NCBI GenBank assembly: GCA_037045645.1
Contig: JBAOIH010000001.1
Coordinates: 2,208,001 to 2,272,000, forward strand
Source of the DNA: Nocardioides sp.
GTDB taxonomy: Bacteria > Actinomycetota > Actinomycetes > Propionibacteriales > Nocardioidaceae
DNA: 64,000 nucleotides
Reading direction: 5' to 3'
Of this stretch, positions 9,316 through 17,357 are shown piece after piece. The stretch's first letter is position 1. The number at the start of each line of letters is the position of its first letter. The translations under genes were made by a program, and so were the position numbers. The notes under the pieces were generated by a model that ran no database searches, had not been told where the DNA came from, and worked only from the letters and a program-made list of their open reading frames with translations.

Positions 9316-9644
9316 GATTCCATGCGGGCGAGCAGCTTGGCCCGCAAGCCTTCCTCGGGCGGGTAGATCGCCTCGATCCGCTCCCGCACCTCGTCGCCCT
9401 GACGTTGCTGCTCGGCGAGGTAGTCCTCGACCTCGGTCCGGTGGCGCAGGTAATAGGCGAAGATGGCGTAGACATCGGCCAGCGGAATGGTCTCGTAGCC
9501 TTCGTGGATCGCTTCAGGCGTCTTGCCGCGTTTGAACGCAGCCACGAGGACGTCGAGGGAGATGCGGGTTCCGGGCACCATGAGACGGCCGGCGTGGTCG
9601 AGGACCAGTGGTACCGGCTCGGGCTGGATCGCGCTCGCGGTCAT
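9312..9644 (-). CDS. DUF433-domain protein (probable antitoxin)
   Basis: A 110-residue protein whose residues about 12-60 (HAGRLMVPGTRISLDVLVAAFKRGKTPEAIHEGY..) match the DUF433 winged-helix fold: a strand, the phrase PGTRI, then a helix with a G-x-TPE-x-I pattern. Such proteins act as DNA-binding antitoxins beside DUF5615 or PIN toxins. It precedes the DUF5615 gene with a 4-base overlap. The open frame of the decayed integrase 2 runs into its 5' end only because that integrase lost its stop by frameshift. Confidence 0.75.
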   Translation of the reverse strand: MTASAIQPEPVPLVLDHAGRLMVPGTRISLDVLVAAFKRGKTPEAIHEGYETIPLADVYAIFAYYLRHRTEVEDYLAEQQRQGDEVRERIEAIYPPEEGLRAKLLARMES

Positions 9645-9715
9645 CGGTCTGCACCTCCTGTGCGGTAAGGATACCGGCGTCAGCCGCCATTAGCCCGTCG
9701 AACTCGGCTGGCTCT

Positions 9716-10723
9716 TTAGAGGCCGAGATCCTTGCTGGAGGTGGAGTCGAGCGCTTCGAGGGTCGGATGTAGCGGTTGACGAGGACCGAGATGTCCTTGT
9801 GGCGGGTCTGTGCGGCGATCCGGGACAGTGGTACGCCGGCGAGGGCGGCGGTGGTGGCGTGCCCGGCTCTCAGTGAGTGGCCGGTGATCCGGGTGACATC
9901 GAGGCCGGCAGCTTGGGCGCGGGCACGCAGCATTCGCGACGGCACGTGTGGGGTGAGGTGTTCCAGGCTGATCGAGCTGGCCCAGATCCGGGTGAACAAC
10001 GGTCCGGGGATTTCGCCGCGGAGCTCTCGCCAGGCTCGCAGGGCGGCGACGGGGTCGGTGCTGGCGTGTTGGCCGTGGGCCACGGCGACGTGTTCGCCGT
10101 GGCCTTCCTGATCGGTCTTGGAACGTCGGATGGTCAGGAGCAGACCGGCGGGTTTGTGGTCGACATCGGCGAGGGTGAGGGCCACGAGCTCGGAGACCCG
10201 CAGGGCGGAGGCGTAGCCGAGCGGGATGATCGCGGCGTCGCGGGTCCCGATGGGGGTGGTGCGGTCGACGGACGCGATGATCTGGCGGATGTCGTTAAGG
10301 GTGATGGGTCTGGCGAGGCGGCGGGGTGCGGTGCCGTGGGTGCGGGCCAGTCCGCGGCGTACCTGGCGGACGGCTTCGGAGGCGACCGGGTCGAGGGCTC
10401 CGGTCTGGCGGTGGACGTGACGGACCACGGTGCATGACATGTCTAAGGTGCCGGTCGCACGGCCGGCGGCGGCACGTTCGGTCAGGTAGGCGCACAACGT
10501 CAGCGGGGTCGGCAGGCATGGGACTCAGTCCGTGGGCATCGCACCAGCGTTGCCGCTGGCCCCACACATAGGCATACACGCGACGGGTGGACTCGCTGCG
10601 GGCGGCGCCGAGCGCCGTTGCAATGCGGGCGGTGTCGGTTTCGGTGAGTCCGATCGGGAGCCGTCCGAGGTCGAGGGTCCGGGCTTGTGTGGTGGGAAGG
10701 GTGTGGATCATCAAGGTGGTCAT
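9716..10723 (-). pseudogene. Tyrosine recombinase (integrase) copy 2, two frameshifts
   Basis: Related to but clearly diverged from copies 1 and 3. The N-terminus (MTTLMIHTLP.., from ATG 10723) runs to about 10500, where the frame shifts into the core that starts CAYLTERAAAGRATGTLD. The catalytic set is present: Arg in SALRVSEL, Lys in RSKTDQ, His-x-x-Arg in GHSLRAGH, His in TRHKD and Tyr in NRYIRP. A second shift at about 9755, just after YIRPS, prevents use of the original end; the neighbouring frame still encodes DSTSSKDLGL then TAA at 9716, matching the SRDLGL end of copy 3. Both shifts lie away from GAGCT sites and look like real decay. Confidence 0.85.
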
Positions 10724-10845
10724 GGCGACCTCGTATCGGCGTCGTCGCCACCAGTGCAGGGCTGGACGGCCACTCTCCTGCTGGGCAGGGGCATTGTTGG
10801 TCAGATAAGTCTGACTAAGTAATGACCGGATCAAGTCTCAAATGC

Positions 10846-10882
10846 TTTCAGGCTCGGATCCTAAGAGGATCCGAGCCTGAAA
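10846..10882 (-). terminator. Perfect 16-bp hairpin next to attachment repeat 2
   Basis: TTTCAGGCTCGGATCC and its exact complement flank the 5-base loop TAAGA, ending 3 bases from the tRNA-like core. It differs in sequence from the hairpin at repeats 1 and 3 but has the same position and form. It is a probable terminator or structural part of the attachment region. Confidence 0.55.
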
Positions 10883-10885
10883 TTC

Positions 10886-11090
10886 GTAGCGGGGGCAGGA
10901 GTTGAACCTGCGACCTCTGGAATCGCACGTGGCGTTTCTGGGCCCTACCGAACAACTCGGGAAACAGCCGAAACCCTTGTGGTGTCGCGGGATCCGCTGT
11001 CTCTGACTCCCCCGACTGTACCCGGTCAGCACTGGAACAGGCTGACTGAATCCGGAGGGTAAGTGGTGGGCATCCGAATCCCTCCGCTTT
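10886..11090 (-). repeat. Attachment-like repeat 2 (tRNA-fMet 3' end plus conserved arm)
   Basis: Bases 10886-10920 are the tRNA-like core (minus strand: CCAGAGGTCGCAGG, T loop, then CCCCGCTAC). To the right about 170 further bases are conserved with repeats 3 and 4, including CTACCGAAC, GGGAAACAGCCGAA and TCCGGAGGGTAAG. That arm is presumably the left end of the next element and may hold integrase arm sites. Confidence 0.75.
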
Positions 11091-11096
11091 CGTCCA

Positions 11097-11519
11097 CTAT
11101 GCCTTCCAAGGGTTCATCGTCGGCACCCCGAGTGGCTTGAAATGCCGGACATTGCGCGTCACCACAGTCATGTCGTTGGCCTGGGCGATCGCCGCGATCA
11201 GGGCGTCATCGAATGGCGCATGCTCCGGGACCCGGTACTGCGCCAGGATCCGCTCAGCCGACACGTCGAACGGCAGCACCCGACCGGCGAAGGCCGGCAG
11301 AACATGGTCCTCGAACCACCGGCGCAGCACCTCCCCCTGCGCCGCATCCGATCGCTCCTTGGCGACCACCCCTCGCTCGATCTCAGCGATCGTCAATGCC
11401 GTGACGAACTGGTCAGCCAACGCTACTGATGACGCCCACGCCTCAACCTTGGGATTGCGGCCCCTCACGCGCAAGGACGACACGACGTTGGTGTCCAGGA
11501 CGAACCGGCCTGCCACCAT
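11097..11519 (-). CDS. vapC: PIN-domain ribonuclease toxin, VapC/FitB type
   Basis: A 140-residue PIN protein with the conserved acidic set: FVLDTNVVSS near the N-terminus, the Glu in TIAEIERGV, APFDDALIAA mid-protein and the VTRNVRHF end. This FitB-like VapC subgroup cleaves RNA with Mg2+. I start it at ATG 11519, which overlaps the antitoxin stop as TGATG; GTG 11522 is an alternative. Cognate antitoxin is the ribbon-helix-helix gene just upstream. It is cargo of the module between repeats 2 and 3. Confidence 0.85.
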   Translation of the reverse strand: MVAGRFVLDTNVVSSLRVRGRNPKVEAWASSVALADQFVTALTIAEIERGVVAKERSDAAQGEVLRRWFEDHVLPAFAGRVLPFDVSAERILAQYRVPEHAPFDDALIAAIAQANDMTVVTRNVRHFKPLGVPTMNPWKA

Positions 11520-11746
11520 CACAGCTCGGCCGCGCGGCCGGCCAGTCCAAGCCGCCCGGGCTCAAACTCGATGTCAGCGCCCTCATCGGCCGCGAGCAGG
11601 TCCACCAACGTCAGCGGGTCAGCCTCCAGGGCCGACGCAAGGATGTCCCTCGCCTCCGCCTCAACCGACCGCCGATGCTGCGCGGCGCGTACCTTCAGCG
11701 CCGCCTTCGTCCCCTGCGGGAGATTGCGAATCAGGATCTGCTCCAC
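11519..11746 (-). CDS. vapB: Ribbon-helix-helix antitoxin, FitA/VapB type
   Basis: A 75-residue protein: IRNLPQGTKAALKVRAAQHRRS is the FitA-type RHH DNA-binding segment (strand, then basic helix with a KVRAAQH core), followed by VEAEARDIL and an acidic tail for toxin binding. I place the start at GTG 11746, 8 bases after GGAGG; TTG 11752 is too close to that site. The GATATC palindrome at 11759-11780 is immediately upstream and fits autoregulation. Confidence 0.8.
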   Translation of the reverse strand: MEQILIRNLPQGTKAALKVRAAQHRRSVEAEARDILASALEADPLTLVDLLAADEGADIEFEPGRLGLAGRAAEL

Positions 11747-11758
11747 TGCCAACACCTC

Positions 11759-11780
11759 CGATATCGGTACCACGATATCG
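11759..11780. promoter_or_regulatory. CGATATCG inverted repeat, operator of vapBC
   Basis: Perfect CGATATCG - 6 bases - CGATATCG immediately upstream of the antitoxin ribosome site, as expected for a VapB/FitA operator. Confidence 0.55.
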
Positions 11781-11836
11781 TCGAACGTGCGGCGTTCCAA
11801 GCAGGAGGACTGGCTCCTCGCGAGACCTTGAGGAGC

Positions 11837-11854
11837 GATATCTAAGCGGATATC
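11837..11854. promoter_or_regulatory. GATATC direct/inverted pair upstream of HTH gene
   Basis: GATATC - 6 bases - GATATC directly before the divergent HTH gene. It shares its half-site with the vapBC operator 57 bases away, so one regulator could touch both promoters. Confidence 0.45.
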
Positions 11855-11863
11855 ATGGGGGAC

Positions 11864-12385
11864 ATGGCCAGAACGATCATCGCGCGCGCACGCCGCGGCA
11901 GTGGACTGTCGCAGCGGGAACTGGCGCGCCGTTCGGGCACCTCGCAGCCAACGCTCTCGACCTACGAGCACGGCACCAAGTCGCCGACGCTGGCCGTGGC
12001 CGAGCGCATCGTCAACAGCAGTGGCTTCGATCTCGACCTCGTGCCCCGCGTCGAGTTCACCATCCACTCCGGTGCCCGCGGTGAGCCGTTCGTCGTCCCT
12101 GATCGCCTGTGGCGTCTCGACACTGACACGGCCTTCGCGACGGTGAAGCCGCCCCAGCGCCTGCACTGGTCCGGCCCGTCGCGTCCCTACAACCTTCGCG
12201 ACCGACGCGACCGGGCCAGGGTCTACGAGATCGTTCTTCGCGAAGGCGAACCGGCCGACCTGCTCGCTTACTTGGACGGGGCCCTGCTCGTCGACCTCTG
12301 GGACGAGCTCGTCATCCCGAGGGCGATCCGCAGCGCCTGGGAGCCGCTCATCGCGTCCGTTCGGTGCCATCGCGTGAGCGACTGA
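11864..12385 (+). CDS. Xre-family HTH antitoxin of an NTase toxin pair
   Basis: A 173-residue protein. Residues about 5-60 are an Xre/Cro helix-turn-helix (GLSQRELARRSGTSQPTLSTYEHGTKSP). The C-terminal half has no family I can name but contains the phrase RIVNSSGFDLDLVP common in antitoxins paired with AbiEii-like nucleotidyltransferases. I choose ATG 11864, preceded by GGGGGAC; ATG 11855 abuts the operator. The toxin gene follows in the same frame after a single stop. Confidence 0.75.
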   Translation: MARTIIARARRGSGLSQRELARRSGTSQPTLSTYEHGTKSPTLAVAERIVNSSGFDLDLVPRVEFTIHSGARGEPFVVPDRLWRLDTDTAFATVKPPQRLHWSGPSRPYNLRDRRDRARVYEIVLREGEPADLLAYLDGALLVDLWDELVIPRAIRSAWEPLIASVRCHRVSD

Positions 12386-12418
12386 AGGCTGAGCGACTTC
12401 CAGGTCGGACTGGCCAAC

Positions 12419-13009
12419 GTGTTCTTCTCCCTGCCCGAGTCGGCAGGCTTCCTACTCGCCGGCGGCGCGGCGCTGATCGCCCAGGGGATCGTGCCGAGGC
12501 CGACCGAAGACCTCGACTTCTTCACATCGCGTCACTCCGGAAGCGTCGTGGCAGCGAGCGATGCCCTCATCGCTGCGGTCACGGCTCGCGGGTGGACACA
12601 CGAGTTGGTGCGGACCGGCGAGGAGTTTCGGCGGTGGGCGATCACCGGTCCGGAGACGGTTCTCGTGGACCTCGCCGTCGACAGTCCCGCCTCCAGCACT
12701 CCGACCGTCACGATCGCGGGCCCGAGCTTCGCGCCCGCCGAGCTTGCGATCCGCAAGACACTCGCGCTGTTCGGCCGCGCGGAACCCCGCGACTTCGTCG
12801 ACGTCTACGTGCTGCACCAACGATTCGCCCGCGAGGAGACGCTTCTGATGGCAGCCGAGGTCGATCCAGGCTTCGACCTCGCGATGTTCGCTGCCACGCT
12901 GCGGACCCACGGCCGCATCGAGGACCAGGACTTCCCCGACGTCGGCGTACCCATCACTGCCATTCGGGCCTACTTCGATGCTTGGGCCGAGGAACTCGAC
13001 CCGCGCTAG
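12419..13009 (+). CDS. AbiEii/MenT-like nucleotidyltransferase toxin
   Basis: At least 196 residues. LLAGGAALIAQGIVPRPTEDLDFFT is the nucleotidyltransferase signature: GG, then the catalytic D-x-D pair. LAIRKTLALFGRAEPRDFVDVYVL matches the AbiEii/DUF1814 family helix. Such toxins modify tRNA or other targets with nucleotides. The start is uncertain: GTG 12419 is the first usual codon, but the family normally begins 10-15 residues earlier. That segment is encoded here (LSDFQVGLAN, from CTG 12389) immediately after the antitoxin TGA at 12383-12385, in the same frame. A CTG start, reinitiation or read-through fusion are all possible. Confidence 0.75.
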   Translation: MFFSLPESAGFLLAGGAALIAQGIVPRPTEDLDFFTSRHSGSVVAASDALIAAVTARGWTHELVRTGEEFRRWAITGPETVLVDLAVDSPASSTPTVTIAGPSFAPAELAIRKTLALFGRAEPRDFVDVYVLHQRFAREETLLMAAEVDPGFDLAMFAATLRTHGRIEDQDFPDVGVPITAIRAYFDAWAEELDPR

Positions 13010-13200
13010 TCGTCCTCACGAGCAAACGTCTGGCCGAGCAGCTCGGTGGTCAGCGGGTTCACCTGTTCGTTGCGGCGGATGTAATGCTCGATCGTCACCT
13101 TGGGATCGGCGTGGCCGAGCGCTCGGAGGCAGGGTTCAGGCTGGCCTGCTCGTTGATGACGGTCGCGACGGTGCGGCGGAACATGTGGCGGGCTGACGGT
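13010..13200 (-). pseudogene. C-terminal remnant of a phage-type integrase
   Basis: The minus strand encodes SARHMFRRTVATVINEQA and, in another frame, ALGHADPKVTIEHYIRRNEQVNPL followed by LLGQTFARED and a stop. These are the His and catalytic Tyr region of a tRNA-targeting actinobacterial integrase of a different family from copies 1-4. A frameshift splits it and all upstream domains are absent. It may be the missing end of the integrase whose N-terminal half is at 55723-56254. Confidence 0.65.
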
Positions 13201-13314
13201 GACAACGGATGTCGCGACCGTTGACGGGTACGTGTCGTCGTACCCGGAAGGCCACCGATTGGGCCCGGCATGGTCCGGGGTGGTGTGTCACATCGCCGCT
13301 AATTCGCTCCGGGG

Positions 13315-14307
13315 TCACAGCCCGAGGTCTCGGCTGGTGCTGGTCATCATCGCTTCGGCGGGTCGGATGTAGTGGTTGAGCAAGGTGCCGAGGTCGCGGT
13401 GGCGGGTCTGGGCTGCGATGCGGTCGATCGACGCGCCATTGACCGCGGCCGTCGTTGCGTGGCCGGCGCGGAGTGAGTGTCCGGTGACGGGGACGCCTTC
13501 GAATCCGGCTTCGTTCGCGCGCTGTTGGACGGTCCGGCTGATCGCGCGTGGTCCCATCCGGTCGAGGGTCGGGTGGTTGCGCCAATGGACGCGCGTGAAC
13601 AGGGGGCCCGTGCCGCGTGGTCGGACCTTGAGCCACGCGTCGAGTGCTCTGATCGGGTCGGTGTCGGCGTGCTCGCCGCGAGCGATGCCGATGAGTTGGC
13701 CGCGCGCGTCTTGGTCGGTCTTGGAGCGTCGGATTCGGATCAAGGCTCCGGTCGGCTTTCGCACGATGTCGTCGACGTCGAGGGCCGAGATCTCGCCTGG
13801 CCGCATGGCAGCGGCGTAGCCGACGAGGAGGATGGCGCGGTCGCGGACCCCGGTGAAGTTGTCAAGGTCGATCGCGTCGACGACCTGGCCAAGCTCGACA
13901 ACCGTGAGCGGGTGGGCCTGGCGACGTGGCGCGACACCCATGATCCAGCGCAGTCCGCGACGCACGCGTCGTACGAGGAAGTCCGCGGTCGGGTCGGCGA
14001 GTCCTTCTTGGTGGTGGCGGTGGGCGATGCCGGAGCAGTAGGCGTCGAGGGTGCCGAAGGTCAGTCCGGTAGTGGCGCGCTCGGCAAGGAATGCCGCGAG
14101 AGCTTCGGGCGGGGCAGGCAGTGGGGCGATGCTTCTCCCCTGGCACCAGCGTTCCCAGACTCGCCAGGAGCCGGCGTACATGGCCTGAGTGCCCGGTGCG
14201 AGTTCGGCCTCGACGGCCGCGGCGATGTGTTCGGCGTCGTCGACGGTGAGCGCGACGCCAGCCATCGGAAGCGAATGCGATTCAGGGGTGGTGAGTGGGT
14301 TCGTCAT
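13315..14307 (-). CDS. Tyrosine recombinase (integrase) copy 3, intact
   Basis: A complete 330-residue tyrosine recombinase. Residues about 20-110 form the SAM-like core-binding domain. The catalytic domain has Arg169 (AAMRPGE), Lys196 (RSKTDQ), His277 and Arg280 (GHSLR), His303 (TRHRD) and nucleophile Tyr313 (NHYIRP). It ends at SRDLGL. It lies at the right end of its module with about 145 bases between its start and the tRNA-like core, the usual int-attP arrangement. It is the only one of the four related integrases that is intact and could in principle act on all the attachment repeats. Confidence 0.9.
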   Translation of the reverse strand: MTNPLTTPESHSLPMAGVALTVDDAEHIAAAVEAELAPGTQAMYAGSWRVWERWCQGRSIAPLPAPPEALAAFLAERATTGLTFGTLDAYCSGIAHRHHQEGLADPTADFLVRRVRRGLRWIMGVAPRRQAHPLTVVELGQVVDAIDLDNFTGVRDRAILLVGYAAAMRPGEISALDVDDIVRKPTGALIRIRRSKTDQDARGQLIGIARGEHADTDPIRALDAWLKVRPRGTGPLFTRVHWRNHPTLDRMGPRAISRTVQQRANEAGFEGVPVTGHSLRAGHATTAAVNGASIDRIAAQTRHRDLGTLLNHYIRPAEAMMTSTSRDLGL

Positions 14308-14415
14308 GGCCCACTCTCAGCGCTTCGCCCACGCCCTGGCGAACGGTGGCTGGGGCGGGTTCGACGAGCCTCCACAAAGGAGGGTTCTTGGAGGGTCGAT
14401 CAAGATCAAATGCTT

Positions 14416-14450
14416 TCTGGCCCGGGATTCGCGCTGAATCCTGGGCCAGA
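14416..14450 (-). terminator. Hairpin next to attachment repeat 3
   Basis: The same 15-base-arm hairpin as at 8644-8678, two bases before the tandem core repeats. Its conservation shows copies 1 and 3 belong to the same element family. Confidence 0.5.
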
Positions 14451-14452
14451 TT

Positions 14453-14512
14453 GGTAGCGGGGGCAGTGGTAGCGGGGGCAGTGGTAGCGGGGGCAGTGGT
14501 AGCGGGGGCAGT
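14453..14512. repeat. Four tandem 15-bp copies of the attachment core edge
   Basis: GGTAGCGGGGGCAGT is repeated four times without a mismatch. The unit is the acceptor-stem edge of the tRNA-like core (GTAGCGGGGGCAG). The array ends on the first base of the IS481 left terminus. It could come from repeated slippage, abortive integration or stacked IS target duplications. Confidence 0.9.
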
Positions 14513-15516
14513 GTGCTGGTTCAGGACATCTGCAAGGCATGTCTCACGACATCTGCAAGACCGGTTTCCGTGATGCTCTCCCGTGTCGAGAGCAAGGCTG
14601 GTCATCACCGCCATCACCACCCAGGGCCTCACCCAAGCCCAAGCGGCCCGTACGTACGGGCTGTCCGAAGCCACCGTCAGCAGGCTCATGGCCCGCTACC
14701 GAGCCGAGGGCGAAGCGGCGTTCCAACCCCGCTCCCGAGCGCCCAAGACCTCACCTGCTGCGACCCCGCCGCAGACCGTGGAACTAGTCCTGCAACTACA
14801 CCAGAAACTCGCTGATGCCGGCCACTACGCCGGCGCCGAAACCATCTGCTGGCACCTCGCCCAACACCACGCAATCACCCTGTCGCGCGCCACGATCCAT
14901 CGCATCCTGACCCGCCATGAAGTGGTGACCCCCGAACCCAGAAAGAAGCCCAAATCCTCCTACATTCGATTTCAAGCAGCCATGCCCAACGAGTGCTGGC
15001 AGTCCGACTTCACCCACTACCCGCTCACCGACACCGTCAGTTTCCCCAAGGGCGTGGAGATCATCACCTGGCTCGACGACTGCACCCGCTATGCCCTGCA
15101 CGTGTCCGCTCACCGGGCGATCACCACCCCCATCGTGAAAGCCACCTTCCGCGAAACCGCAGGTCAGCACGGCATTCCGGCATCAACATTGACCGACAAC
15201 GGGATGGTCTACACCGTCCGCCTGGCCGGGATCGGCCGCCAAGGAGGACGCAACGGCTTCGAGCAACAACTACGAGCCTGGAACGTGACCCAGAAGAACT
15301 CCCGACCCAATCACCCCACCACCTGCGGCAAAGTAGAGCGCTTCCAGCAGACCATGAAGAAGTGGCTACGCGCCCAACCCGACCAGCCCGCCACGATCGC
15401 CCAGCTGCAGAGGCTGCTCGACCGGTTCGCCACCGAGTACAACACCACCCGACCACACCGCTCCCTGAACCGCCCCGGCATGTCCGGAGAGCTGATTCGT
15501 TGGAAGGATCACTCTC

Positions 15517-15840
15517 ATGGCACGTCCCTCGAGGTACCCGACCGAGCTGCGTGAGCGCGCAGTGCGGATGGTGATGGAGTCCAGGCAGGACTATCCGCAC
15601 GAGTCCGCCGTGATCAGGTCGGTCGCGGCGAAGCTGGGCATCACCTCTACTGAATCGCTGCGTAAGTGGCTGCGGCAGGCCGAGATCGACGGCGGTGTCC
15701 GCGTCGGCAAGTCCAGCGAGGAGATCGCTGAGATCAAGGCGTTGAAGAAAGAGGTCGCCGAACTGCGGCGGGCGAACGAGATCTTGAAGAGCGCTTCGGC
15801 TTTCTTCGCGGCGGAGCTCGACCGCCCCAACAGGTTCTGA
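15517..15840 (+). CDS. IS3 OrfA (helix-turn-helix subunit)
   Basis: 107 residues: an IS3 OrfA with N-terminal HTH (YPTELRERAVRMV, then AAKLGITSTESLRKWLRQAE) and a C-terminal leucine zipper-like coiled coil (EIAEIKALKKEVAELRRANEIL). OrfA binds the terminal repeats, and the zipper mediates multimerisation. Translation of the transposase needs a -1 shift near the CCCCAAC before the TGA, after which the frame continues RPQQVLIDYIEDH into OrfB. Confidence 0.9.
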   Translation: MARPSRYPTELRERAVRMVMESRQDYPHESAVIRSVAAKLGITSTESLRKWLRQAEIDGGVRVGKSSEEIAEIKALKKEVAELRRANEILKSASAFFAAELDRPNRF

Positions 15841-15863
15841 TCGACTACATCGAGGACCACAAG

Positions 15864-16757
15864 GTGGAGTTCGGGGTCGAGCCGATCTGCCGCGTGCTCA
15901 GTGAGCACGGGATCAAGATCGCTCCGTCCACCTACTACGAGGCTCGCTCACGCCGGCCTTCCAAGCAGCAGATCCGCGACGCGGAGCTGGTCGAGATCAT
16001 GGTCGCCGAGCGCAACCGGCAGAAGCTGGTCGCGCGGTTTGGTGCACGCAAGATGTGGCTGCACCTGCACGGACGGGGCCATGACGTCGCTCGATGCACC
16101 GTCGAGCGGCTCTACCGTGAACAACGCTGGGTCGGGGCGCTACGTCTGAAGAAGTTCCGGACCACCATCGGCGACCCGGCCGCCGAGCGACCACTGGACC
16201 TGGTCGATCGGCAGTTCTGGGCGAGCAGGCCCAACCAGCTATGGGTCGCCGACTTCACATATGTCGCGACCTGGTCAGGCACTGTCTACGTCGCCTTCAT
16301 CTTCGACGTCTTCAGCCGTCGGATCGTGGGCTGGCGGGCCGCCACGCGGATGACGACCGACCTGGTGCTCGACACCCTTGAGCATGCGATCTGGACCCGC
16401 CAGCAGGCCGGTGTCACCGACCTTTCCGGCCTCATCCATCACACCGATGCAGGGTCTCAATACGTCAGCTTTGCCTTCACCCAGCGCCTCGTCGACGAGG
16501 GGGTCGACCCCTCAGTCGGGTCGGTTGGCGATGCCTATGACAACGCCCTCGCCGAGTCCCAGATCGGGCTCTACAAAGCCGAACTCATACGTCCTGAAGG
16601 TCCCTGGCGCGGCGTCGAACACGTCGAACTAGAGACCCTGAACTGGGTCGACTTCTTCAACAACGAGCGCCCTCACGAGGCGCTCTCCGACCTCACGCCC
16701 ATGGCGGCCGAGGAACTGCACTACGCTGCAAGAAACGAGCTCACGCCAACCGGCTGA
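15864..16757 (+). CDS. IS3 OrfB (DDE integrase domain)
   Basis: 297 residues as an independent frame; the functional product is probably the OrfAB fusion. HTH_21-like segment RVLSEHGIKIAPSTYYEA, then the rve domain with DDE residues in LWVADFTYV, HHTDAGSQYVS and the Glu of YDNALAESQIGLYK, ending with the NNERPHEAL box typical of IS3 transposases. Confidence 0.9.
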   Translation: MEFGVEPICRVLSEHGIKIAPSTYYEARSRRPSKQQIRDAELVEIMVAERNRQKLVARFGARKMWLHLHGRGHDVARCTVERLYREQRWVGALRLKKFRTTIGDPAAERPLDLVDRQFWASRPNQLWVADFTYVATWSGTVYVAFIFDVFSRRIVGWRAATRMTTDLVLDTLEHAIWTRQQAGVTDLSGLIHHTDAGSQYVSFAFTQRLVDEGVDPSVGSVGDAYDNALAESQIGLYKAELIRPEGPWRGVEHVELETLNWVDFFNNERPHEALSDLTPMAAEELHYAARNELTPTG

Positions 16758-17100
16758 GCCACCAAACCCAGCCTCCGGACTCGCCGGGGCGGTTCACCCT
16801 GCCACACCGAGCCACCCCGGCAGCGCTCTACAACACCATGCCCAAGGCCGTTCCTGGACCGAGCCGCGACACCGACACCCACGACCGGGTCCGGCACGAC
16901 ATCGTCGACAAATCCGGCACCGTCACCCTGCGCGTACACGGCCAGCTCCGCCATATCGGAGTAGGACGAACCCACAACCGAACCCACGTAATCCTGCTCG
17001 TCCAAGACCTCGAGGTCCGCATCATCAACGCCATCACCGGCGAACTACTCCGCGAACTCACCATCAACACCAACAAGGACTACCAACCCCAGGAATAGAC

Positions 17101-17134
17101 AAGGCCCGAACCCACTCCCGTGGGTTCGGGCCTT
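17101..17134 (+). terminator. Rho-independent-like terminator in IS481 tail
   Basis: A perfect 14-bp stem (AAGGCCCGAACCCA and its complement) with the loop CTCCCG just after the transposase stop. The same hairpin recurs at 58094-58127 in the second IS481 tail. Confidence 0.7.
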
Positions 17135-17158
17135 GCAGATGTCCTGAGACATCACATC

Positions 17159-17357
17159 GTAGCGGGGGCAGGATTTGAACCTGCGACCTCTGGAATCACG
17201 CGGGGCGTTTCCGGGTCCTACCGAACGACTCGGGAAACAGCCGAAACCCTTGTGGTGACGCGGGATTCGCTGTCTCTGACTCCCCCGACTATACCCGGCC
17301 AACACCGGAACAGGCTGGCTGAATCCGGAGGGTAAGTGGTGGGCGTCCGAATCCCTC
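17159..17357 (-). repeat. Attachment-like repeat 3 (left end of catabolic island)
   Basis: The core at 17159-17193 matches repeat 2 and repeat 4 almost exactly. The conserved right arm extends to about 17357 with over 90% identity to repeat 2 by eye. It forms a direct repeat with the copy at 58152, bounding the 41-kb catabolic segment. The 3' end of the LLM gene reads into this arm. Confidence 0.75.

Larger units (their letters stand above)
15466..16796 (+). mobile_element. IS3-family element copy 1 (1331 bp), nested in IS481
   Basis: The terminal inverted repeats begin TGAACCGCCCCGGC and continue with GTCCGGAG at both ends, with a few mismatches. It is flanked by a 3-bp target duplication CCC (15463-15465 and 16797-16799). 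It contains orfA and orfB in the classic -1 frameshift order. A second copy of identical length lies inverted at 56677-58007; the few amino-acid differences show that both arrived recently. Confidence 0.9.
14583..17098 (+). pseudogene. IS481 transposase split by an IS3 insertion
   Basis: The 5' part (14583-15465) encodes an N-terminal HTH (GLTQAQAARTYGLSEATVSRLMARY) and the rve/DDE core with CWQSDFTH, WLDDCTR, LTDNGMVYT and the GKVERFQQT Glu box. It is cut after NTTRPHRSL. The 3' part (16800-17098) resumes as PHRATPAALYNT and runs to DYQPQE. With the IS3 and one CCC duplication removed, the frame joins exactly as HRSLPHRATP, giving a normal transposase. Inactive as it stands. Confidence 0.85.
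14512..17156 (+). mobile_element. IS481-family element, interrupted by IS3
   Basis: The left end TGTGCTGGTTCAGGACATC and the complement of the right end TGTGATGTCTCAGGACATC are imperfect terminal inverted repeats that continue as TGCAAGGC. Removing the nested IS3 (15466-16796) and one 3-bp duplication leaves an element of about 1.3 kb. It sits inside attachment repeat 3: GTAGCGGGGGCAG occurs on both sides, which may be its target duplication or simply the array core. A tail of the same element recurs at 58008-58149. Confidence 0.8.
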
